This document shows positions 24,001-30,903 of a stretch of DNA of 30,903 nt, in pieces (positions within the stretch are counted from its first letter, which is position 1; every line of letters starts with the position of its first letter). This DNA comes from JBHGBM01 sp041946965 (GTDB lineage: Bacteria > Acidobacteriota > Terriglobia > Bryobacterales > Bryobacteraceae). The notes under the pieces were generated by a model, which ran no database searches, was not told where the DNA came from, and saw only the letters and a list, made by a program, of their open reading frames with translations. The DNA is taken from NCBI GenBank assembly GCA_041946965.1, contig JBHGBM010000084.1, positions 1 to 30,903 of the forward strand, read 5' to 3'. A program made the translations under genes and the position numbers.

Positions 24001-24359
24001 AAACCGGCGTCTTCATGCTGCTGTATCTCGACCTGGCATACGAACAGGCCCGCGGCGAGGGCCGCCTGAGGAGCCTTGCGGACCTCCGCGAGGCCATCAT
24101 TCATGGGGCTGTAAAGCGCATCCGCCCCAAGTTCATGACCGTGGCCACGGATTTCATCGGCCTGATCCCGATCATGTGGGCCGCCGGCGTGGGTGCGGAC
24201 GTGATGAAGCGTATTACCGCGCCGCTGATCGGAGGGGTCTTCACCTCGTTCCTGCTGGAACTGATGGTGTATCCGGCGATCTACCAGATCTGGAAGTGGC
24301 ACTTCGACTTGAAACCGCGTCTGCGTGCCCACGATGCGGAGGCGCCGGTCCGGGGCTGA
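21048..24359 (+). CDS. cusA: CusA-type heavy-metal RND efflux pump (Cu(I)/Ag(I))
   Basis: 1103 residues, full-length HME-RND inner-membrane pump with two six-helix bundles and two periplasmic loops. Landmarks: PDLSDTQVIVYSRWDRSPDLVEDQ near the N-terminus, the helix-4 proton-relay region GGIAIAIGAMVDASIVVVEQ, and C-terminal FWFLYLLGYNLSVGVWVGLI. The CusA methionine relay is complete: Met596 (LFYMPST), Met646 (LSMLET) and Met718 (RIDMLSTGI) correspond to Met573, Met623 and Met672 of E. coli CusA, pointing to Cu(I)/Ag(I) rather than Zn/Co. A ~20-residue insertion (YTGWAPKWLKPLF) sits between the second and third Met. The start is TTG at 21048 overlapping the receptor stop (TTGA), or GTG at 21075, which aligns better with the CusA N-terminus. 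No CusB, CusC or CusF gene is adjacent. Confidence 0.93.
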   Translation: MNVSDRPEIVIDRIIEFCARNRLLVCFLAAAAALGGWWSIGHLPLDAIPDLSDTQVIVYSRWDRSPDLVEDQVTYPIVTAMLGAPKVKAVRGFSDFGYSFVYVIFEDGTDIYWARSRTLEYLSTALASLPQGVKTQLGPDATGLGWVFQYVVEDPSGKHNLAELRSLQDWYLRFHLKSVPGVAEVAPVGGFGKQYQVNINPNSLRAYGIPISKVVDAVRAGNAETGGRLIEFGGTEYMIRGRGYVRSIGDIEAIVLSAADDGTPIRVRDVAQVVLGPDIRRGVADLDGRGETVSGIIVMRQGENALDVTERVKKKLRDIEPGLPAGVRVVPIYDRSDLVRKAVATLRSAVVEVILTVSLIVFVFLWHVPSAIIPVLTIPLAVLISFIPFRAMGVTANIMSLGGIAIAIGAMVDASIVVVEQTHKKLEEWERSGRRGDYRDVVITAIKEVGSPSFYALLVIAVAFLPVLALEAQEGRLFKPLAYTKNLAMLVAAVLAITLDPALRLLFTHARNFSFRPGWLCRVANAALVGKIRSESGHPVSRVLIRVYEPAARWSLRWKWCVIAGALALVAATVPVYRKLGSEFMPPLYEEALFYMPSTMPGISIGEAQRLLQVTDGMIKRFPEVDRVLGKAGRAETSTDPAPLSMLETVITLKPKEEWRRAPTWYTGWAPKWLKPLFRHITPDHISTEQLVEEMNAALKLPGVSNAWTMPIKARIDMLSTGIRTPVGLKIHGDDLARVEEIGARVEGVLAGVKGTRSVFSERTAAGYFLDIEWDREALARYGVSMEEAQVAVQNAIGGENVTTTVEGRARYSVNVRYMRDFRSDVDAIGRVLAPAGGQRQVPLSDLARIRPATGPGMIRDEDGMLTGYVYVDLAGRDPGSYVEEARRVVREKVQLPPGYAITWSGQYEAMERVADRLKVVVPVTGVLILMLLYLNTRSLVKTAIVVLAVPFSAVGAFWFLYLLGYNLSVGVWVGLIALLGVDAETGVFMLLYLDLAYEQARGEGRLRSLADLREAIIHGAVKRIRPKFMTVATDFIGLIPIMWAAGVGADVMKRITAPLIGGVFTSFLLELMVYPAIYQIWKWHFDLKPRLRAHDAEAPVRG

Positions 24360-24404
24360 GCGTAGCAGCAACTGCCCAACACCCGCGCGTTATGCTGGTA
24401 GGAA

Positions 24405-26744
24405 ATGGAACGGAGGGCATTCCTCAGCGTGGCCGCGGCGCCGCTTGCGTGGGCGGCCGGAGCGATGCCGGAGCCGCGCCGGCAAGAGCCGTTTGACTTC
24501 GACTGGAAGTTTTCCCTTGGCGATGTCGCCGGCGCCGAACGCCCCACCTTCGACGACTCCAACTGGCGCACGCTCGACCTGCCCCACGACTGGAGCATCG
24601 AGGGCGTCTTCGATCCCAAAGCGCCCGCCGGCCGTAGCGGCGCGTTTCTGCCCGGCGGCGCCGGCTGGTACCGAAAGCGGTTCCGGCTTGCCGCGGGCGA
24701 CCGCGGCCGCAAGGTCTTCCTGCTTTTCGACGGCGTTTACCACAACAGCGACGTATGGGTGAACGGCGTTCACCTCGGACACCGCCCGTACGGCTTCATC
24801 GGGTTCGAGTACGAACTCACGCCGCACCTCGATTTCGGACGCGAGAACGTCGTCGCGGTGCGCGCCGATAACTCCGATCAGCCCAACTGCCGCTGGTACA
24901 CCGGCTCCGGCATCTACCGCCACGTCTGGCTTACCGTGACCGGGCCGGTCTACGTCCCGCTGTGGGGCGCCTGCGTCACCACGAACGGCCACACGGCAAA
25001 GGTTCGCACGCGCGTCGTGAACGCCGGCGCCGCCGGCGCCGCGGTCGAAATCGAAACCCGCGTACGCGACGCCGTGCGCGTCTCGCAGCGCCGCATCCCG
25101 CCCGGTAACTCTGCCGAAGTTACCGAAGATCTGCAAGTCCCGCAGCCGAACCTCTGGTCGCCTGAGAACCCGGCGCTCTACGAGGCGCAAATCACGCTCC
25201 GCGCGAACGGCCGCGTAACCGATCGCTACGCGATCCCGTTCGGCTTCCGGGAGGCACGCTTCGACCCGGCGCGCGGCTTTCTCCTGAACGGCGAGCCGGT
25301 GAAGCTCAAGGGCGTCTGCCTGCACCACGACGCCGGCTGCCTCGGCGCCGCGGCCCCCGAGCGCGCCCTCGAACGCCGGCTGGAAGCCCTGAAATCGCTC
25401 GGCTGCAACGCCATCCGCACCAGTCACAATCCACCCGCGCCCGAACTGCTCGACCTTTGCGACCGCATGGGCTTTCTGGTCATCGACGAGGCTTTCGACA
25501 AGTGGGGCGGGCGCACCAACCCGGGTTTTGACGGGTGGTGGGAACGCGATCTGCGCGCCATGCTGGAACGCGACCGCAACCACCCCTCTGTGATTCTCTG
25601 GAGCGTCGGCAACGAAACCGGCGCGCCCGGATCGCCGGAGGTCAACGGCAAGCTCGCGCGGCTGGTCGAGTTCGTTCACAAAGAGGAACCCACGCGCCCG
25701 GTCACGTGCGCGCTCATCCCGCCGAGCCGCGGAAACGCGGAAGAAAAGGCGCGTGCCGCCGCCGCGTCCGGCAAGCTGATGGACGTGGTTTCCGTCAATT
25801 ACCAGGAGCAGTGGTACGAGGAGCTGCACCGCCTCCTGCCGGGGACCGTGATCCTGGGCTCGGAGTGCTACGCCTACTTCCGCGGCGATGCCGATACCCA
25901 TCAGGCCTACCTGCCGCAGAATCCGTGGTACGACGCAGCCAGGCACCCTTGGGTGGCCGGCCAGTTCCTCTGGGCGGGGATCGAATACCTGGGCGAGTCC
26001 ATGGGCTGGCCCGGCAAAGGCTGGCCCAACGCGCTCATCGATACGTGCGGCTTCCCCAAGCCGGGCTCCTGGTTCCACCGCAGCGTCTGGCGCAAGGAAC
26101 CGCTGGTGCGCATCGCCGTGCTCCACGACGGGCTGGATATCGATCCCGGCAAGCCGCACTGGGGCTGGCCGAAGATGGCGGAGCACTGGAACTTCGAACC
26201 CTACGCGAACCAGGTACTGCGCCTTCAAACCGTGACCAACTGCGAAACGGTGGAACTGATTGTGAACGGGAAATCCATGGGCGAGCGGCGCGCCGCCGGC
26301 TGCCCGAATTCCACCGTGACGTGGTTCGCGCCCTATCAGCCCGGCCGCGTGGAGGCGATCGCGCGCAACCGCGGCGAGACCGTGGCTCGTCACGAGCTGC
26401 GTACGGCGGGCGAACCGGCGCGCATCCAACTCGTGCCGGACCGGGTCAGGCTTACACGGCGCGGCGACCTCAGCCACATCGAAGTGCGTCTGGTGGACAC
26501 CGAGGGCATCACGGCGCCGCACGCCGACCGTCCGCTGACGTTCTCCGTGGAAGGCGCGGCGCGGCTGGCCGGCGTGGACAACGGCGATCTGCGCGGGAAT
26601 CAGCCCTACAAGGGCAATACGCGCAGCACGTACTTCGGCCGCGCCCTGGCGGTGGTGCAATCCACTGGCGCGGGCGCGGTCAAGGTTACGGCCGCGGCGC
26701 CGGGACTCCCGCCCGCCACGCTCGAGCTCCATGCCGCGGTTTAG
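24405..26744 (+). CDS. Glycoside hydrolase family 2 (beta-galactosidase-like), Tat-exported
   Basis: 779 residues. The N-terminus MERRAFLSVAAAPLAWAAGA contains RRxFL and a hydrophobic stretch, a plausible Tat signal. Domains in order: GH2 sugar-binding jelly roll (~30-190: WRTLDLPHDWSIEG, WYRKRF, GVYHNSDVWVNG), Ig-like (~195-290), TIM barrel (~295-590) with the acid/base Glu404 in WSVGNETG and the probable nucleophile Glu487 in LGSECYAY, then a DUF4982-like and a further Ig-like C-terminal domain (~605-779). GH2 enzymes retain configuration and cleave terminal beta-galactosides, glucuronides or mannosides; the exact sugar is not fixed by these motifs. Alternative: beta-glucuronidase. A weak ribosome site, AGGA, lies just before the ATG. 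It overlaps the following gene by 14 bp. It may serve the same polysaccharide economy as the YetA/GH4 pair. Confidence 0.88.
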   Translation: MERRAFLSVAAAPLAWAAGAMPEPRRQEPFDFDWKFSLGDVAGAERPTFDDSNWRTLDLPHDWSIEGVFDPKAPAGRSGAFLPGGAGWYRKRFRLAAGDRGRKVFLLFDGVYHNSDVWVNGVHLGHRPYGFIGFEYELTPHLDFGRENVVAVRADNSDQPNCRWYTGSGIYRHVWLTVTGPVYVPLWGACVTTNGHTAKVRTRVVNAGAAGAAVEIETRVRDAVRVSQRRIPPGNSAEVTEDLQVPQPNLWSPENPALYEAQITLRANGRVTDRYAIPFGFREARFDPARGFLLNGEPVKLKGVCLHHDAGCLGAAAPERALERRLEALKSLGCNAIRTSHNPPAPELLDLCDRMGFLVIDEAFDKWGGRTNPGFDGWWERDLRAMLERDRNHPSVILWSVGNETGAPGSPEVNGKLARLVEFVHKEEPTRPVTCALIPPSRGNAEEKARAAAASGKLMDVVSVNYQEQWYEELHRLLPGTVILGSECYAYFRGDADTHQAYLPQNPWYDAARHPWVAGQFLWAGIEYLGESMGWPGKGWPNALIDTCGFPKPGSWFHRSVWRKEPLVRIAVLHDGLDIDPGKPHWGWPKMAEHWNFEPYANQVLRLQTVTNCETVELIVNGKSMGERRAAGCPNSTVTWFAPYQPGRVEAIARNRGETVARHELRTAGEPARIQLVPDRVRLTRRGDLSHIEVRLVDTEGITAPHADRPLTFSVEGAARLAGVDNGDLRGNQPYKGNTRSTYFGRALAVVQSTGAGAVKVTAAAPGLPPATLELHAAV

Positions 26745-27147
26745 CTGCCAGGCCGGATGCACGGCGTGTTGCCGCCAGAGCGGCTTCGTATACCTGACCG
26801 AAGCGGACCTGGACCGCATCGCCCTCCACCTTGGCATGGAACCGGCCGAGTTCGAGAGAAAGTACGTCTATCGCACGCGACATTTGTTGCGGTTGCGCAT
26901 GCCTCGCCATGCCACCTGCCGTTTCCTGCACGCCGGCGGCTGCGCCATCCACGCAGTGAAGCCCACGCAGTGCCGCGTGTTCCCGTTCTGGCCGGAGCTC
27001 GTCGAAAGCGTCCGCGAGTGGCGCAAGGCGGGCAATTACTGCCCCGGGATAGGCAGCGGCGAATTGGTTACCATCGAGACGGCGGGCAAACTGGCCGAAG
27101 AGATGCGTAGCGCCTATCCCGGGCTTTACGCGCGGCGGCGCAGGTGA
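26731..27147 (+). CDS. YkgJ-family cysteine-cluster protein
   Basis: 138 residues with the family pattern: Cys6, Cys10, Cys13 and Cys14 (CQAGCTACC), then TCRFLHAGGCAIHAVKPTQCRVFPFWPE and a further NYCPGI. The YkgJ/UPF0153 family is predicted to bind an iron-sulfur or zinc cluster, and its biochemical role is unsettled. No signal peptide, so cytoplasmic. The ATG at 26731 lies inside the last codons of the GH2 gene (14-bp overlap, different frame), so it is probably translated from the same messenger. Functional connection to the exported glycosidase is not evident. The C-terminus is short and Arg-rich (ARRRR). Confidence 0.85.
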   Translation: MPRFSCQAGCTACCRQSGFVYLTEADLDRIALHLGMEPAEFERKYVYRTRHLLRLRMPRHATCRFLHAGGCAIHAVKPTQCRVFPFWPELVESVREWRKAGNYCPGIGSGELVTIETAGKLAEEMRSAYPGLYARRRR

Positions 27148-27171
27148 TAAGGGGAACGGGAAGCCTGGCCG

Positions 27172-28113
27172 TCAGAGTTCTTTGAGCCAGGCTTCGGCAG
27201 CCGCCACGGCGGCCATGGTAGGGTCCTTCCCGAGCCGGTAGAGCATCTTCCAGGCGTCGGGCTTACGTTCATAAGCGGGATTGACGAAGACTTGCCGGTT
27301 CGCGGCCGGGCGCGTCTGAGCGGCGAAATCGACGCTGCGCGCCAGGGTGATAAACGCCTGCAAGCGTCTCTTCAATTCCACTTTGAGGGTGTGCTCGTTG
27401 TAAGCGCGCTGTTCCTGCTTCGCCTTGGCGCCGGCCTGCGTCTTAGCGCCCGCGTTCGAAGCCGCTTCGATCCCCTGCCATGTATCCGGACCGCCCATCT
27501 CCATACTCTTCAGCAGCGCGTACTCTTTCTTGAACGCCTCGGGGTTGGAGTTGAGCAGAGGCGCGATCTGCTGGGCTTTGGCGGCGATCTTCCTGGCCTT
27601 CTCGTCGCGCGGGTTCCGCGTCCACTTCTTCAGATCCTCGGGGAACATCATCTTCAGGACGGACAGGTCCAAGTTCAGAAAGGTCTGCGCGGCCATAGCC
27701 GCGGCCTGGGCCTGCATGTCTTCCACGGCGCCCGGACGGGAGAAGGCGGCCATATCGGCCGCGGCGTCCGCCTGAATGCCATGATTCACCGCCTGATAGC
27801 GGCTCGCGATCCACTGGTCGTAGGTCTTGGAAAACGCCGGCGCGGAAACGTACGACTTGGCATAACGGGCCAGTTGCTGCACGATCTTTGCGCGTTCCGG
27901 GCCGCTCAATGCCTGCAATTGCCTGCGGGCAGCGGGCTTCAACAGGTAGGAACCCGGCAACTGCGAGACGCCGGTATCGATCAAAAACGCCTTGGCGATT
28001 CTGGGGGCGTCGGACTCCGTCCAGCCCGCCGCTTCAAGGCCCGTCTGCCAGGCCAGCACGCCGGAGGCGCAAACGGCAGCGCCGGCGAGAAGAAACAGTC
28101 GTAATCGTCTCAC
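27172..28113 (-). CDS. Hypothetical exported helical protein
   Basis: 313 residues, not recognised. Signal peptide MRRLRLFLLAGAAVCASGVLAWQ, then a nearly all-helical mature part rich in Ala, Lys and Gln: two regions with aromatic Tyr/Trp pairs (YAKSYVSAPAFSKTYDQWI, ~86-104), a helical mid-section (~130-200) and an Ala/Gln/Lys-rich low-complexity linker (AGAKTQAGAKAKQEQ, ~222-236). The GTG start at 28113 is supported by GGGAG seven bases or so upstream. It lies 43 bp downstream of the next gene on the same strand and ends 24 bp from the convergent YkgJ gene, so it is probably the last gene of the secA transcription unit. Confidence 0.68.
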   Translation of the reverse strand: MRRLRLFLLAGAAVCASGVLAWQTGLEAAGWTESDAPRIAKAFLIDTGVSQLPGSYLLKPAARRQLQALSGPERAKIVQQLARYAKSYVSAPAFSKTYDQWIASRYQAVNHGIQADAAADMAAFSRPGAVEDMQAQAAAMAAQTFLNLDLSVLKMMFPEDLKKWTRNPRDEKARKIAAKAQQIAPLLNSNPEAFKKEYALLKSMEMGGPDTWQGIEAASNAGAKTQAGAKAKQEQRAYNEHTLKVELKRRLQAFITLARSVDFAAQTRPAANRQVFVNPAYERKPDAWKMLYRLGKDPTMAAVAAAEAWLKEL

Positions 28114-28132
28114 AAGGATCTCCCGTTGAAGA

Positions 28133-28138
28133 AGTATA
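28133..28138 (-). promoter_or_regulatory. Possible -10 element for the 313-residue hypothetical gene
   Basis: On the minus strand TATACT matches five of six -10 bases, about 20 bases before the GTG start. No -35 match is visible at 17-18 bp. If real, it would allow expression independent of secA. Confidence 0.3.
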
Positions 28139-28156
28139 CACGCAAAGGGGGCAGCC

Positions 28157-29136
28157 TCAGGCTGACGGGTTCTTGTGGTAGCGGTCGCCGAGGTGCAGCG
28201 TGATCATGGGCTCGGGCTCCCTGCCGCGCCGCAGCGCGGTGCGCAAGCCGCCGAACGCCAGCCCGGAGACCACGGCGAAGACCAGCAGCACGCCGATCAA
28301 CTCGAATATGGTGAGGATGAGGTCGCCGATGTTGTCGCGGCGCGTGGGCACGTACTCCGTGTCGGTGACCTGGGCCTGGTAGCGCACCAGCGAAAGCAGC
28401 CGCTCGGCCGCGTCGGCGTTGGCGGGCGAGAGCACCACGGCCACCAGCGGACCGCTTCGCTTCACCACGGCGCCGGCCAGTTTCTTGAAAGACTCCGATT
28501 GCTGCATGGCCATCTGCGGTGTCGGGTAGCTGAACAGCGCCAGCTTCAAATCTCCGCCGGGGGCGCGAAAGACGCCCACTTGCGCCTCGGCGCCCAGGTG
28601 GAACGCCGCCACCGAAGGCGGAATGCCCGGGCTGAAACGCTCCAGTCCGGCCGGTCCAATCACGTACCGCTCCGAGTTCGGGACCAGGTTCTCGATGGGA
28701 AAGAAGTCCGGCAGCGTGGGCAGCGCGGCCAGCTCGGCGCGCGGCAGCGCGGCGAGAAAAGCATTGGCCTCGTCCCTGGAGAGCTTACCCTGGAACGACG
28801 CCACGTAGTTCCCGTGCGCGGCGATCAGCGCGTCACCGGCTTCGGCCGCGAGTTTCGCGACGAGCGAAGGCTTGGCATCCGCCGGCCGCAGCATGTCGAA
28901 CACGGCCATGGCGCCGGTGGAATCCTGCAAACGCCAGGCGGTTGCGCTGAGTTTCCGGTCGCCATTCTGGTAGACGACGCTTTCGGCCTCCTGGAAGCCG
29001 TACTCGTTCCAAAGGCGCCGGTCGGCGACCGCGGCGGGGGTGGCCGAGAGACGTTTCCATTCGGCAACGGTCTCCGGCCACACCGCGGCCGCAGCCAGCG
29101 CCGGCACAAGCAGCGCGAAAAGGCACTTCATTCTCA

Positions 29137-29140
<4 letters not shown>
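28157..29140 (-). CDS. Hypothetical exported protein with C-terminal membrane helix (DUF6599-like)
   Basis: About 327 residues. Signal peptide (MMRMKCLFALLVPALAAAA), a mixed alpha/beta extracytoplasmic domain (~25-265) with repeated patterns such as YQNGDRKLSATAWRLQDSTG and FFPIENLVPNSERYVIGP, then one membrane helix (~270-295: TIFELIGVLLVFAVVSGLAF) and a short basic cytoplasmic tail. It resembles the DUF6599 group of Acidobacteriota proteins in length and layout, but that name is recalled, not searched. The start is ambiguous among ATGs at 29140, 29137 and 29131. The first overlaps the secA stop as ATGA, and GGAG just before it suits the second best. The tight coupling to secA suggests co-expression; a functional link is unknown. 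Confidence 0.7.

Positions 29141-30903
<1,763 letters not shown>

Noticed and set aside
24390..26837. Minus-strand open frame (815 codons) opposite the GH2 gene
   Set aside because: Same reason: the GH2 catalytic motifs prove the plus strand, and the antisense product has no recognisable feature.

Overview
The window is GC-rich chromosomal DNA that looks like an Acidobacteriota genome, probably of the Bryobacterales/Solibacter type. The evidence is the GWxTD-domain protein followed by a carboxypeptidase-regulatory/beta-barrel protein, a TonB receptor with an N-terminal carboxypeptidase-regulatory domain, many exported hypotheticals, and a polysaccharide-degrading gene set next to housekeeping secA. 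The taxon is inferred from family content. No rRNA or tRNA gene, CRISPR array or complete insertion sequence was seen.

Layout. (1) 168-2968, plus: a GT9 glycosyltransferase overlapping an exported M49 dipeptidyl-peptidase III-type protease. (2) 2972-6015, minus: a secreted concanavalin-fold protein and a hybrid histidine kinase. (3) 6166-9433, plus: the GWxTD protein and an outer-membrane barrel, divergent from the kinase and preceded by a good promoter. (4) 9430-10431, minus: a zinc alcohol dehydrogenase. (5) 10472-14775, plus: a YetA/PL26-like rhamnogalacturonan lyase translationally coupled to a GH4 glycosidase with a CHGV active-site motif, a probable pectin or acidic-glycan module. (6) 14811-15550: a small secreted helical protein and a 60-residue protein with 11 cysteines. 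(7) 15631-17892: a quinol-type nitric oxide reductase with a palindromic Crp/Fnr-type operator upstream and a strong terminator downstream. (8) 18256-24359: a copper-like module made of a Cys-rich exported protein, an OprC-like TonB receptor with both halves of the CxxxM/HxM copper site, and a CusA-type RND pump with the three-methionine relay. A 93-bp inverted-repeat element lies between the first two. (9) 24405-27147: a Tat-exported GH2 glycosidase overlapping a YkgJ-type Cys-cluster protein. (10) 27172-30903, minus: two exported hypotheticals downstream of, and coupled to, the 3' part of secA, which runs off the window.

The most interesting region is 18256-24359. A receptor with a copper-import signature is fused by stop/start overlap to a pump with a copper-efflux signature, and no membrane-fusion adaptor or outer-membrane channel gene is adjacent. 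The Crp/Fnr-type nor operator and the lplD/yetA-like pair with an unexpected GH4 specificity motif come next.
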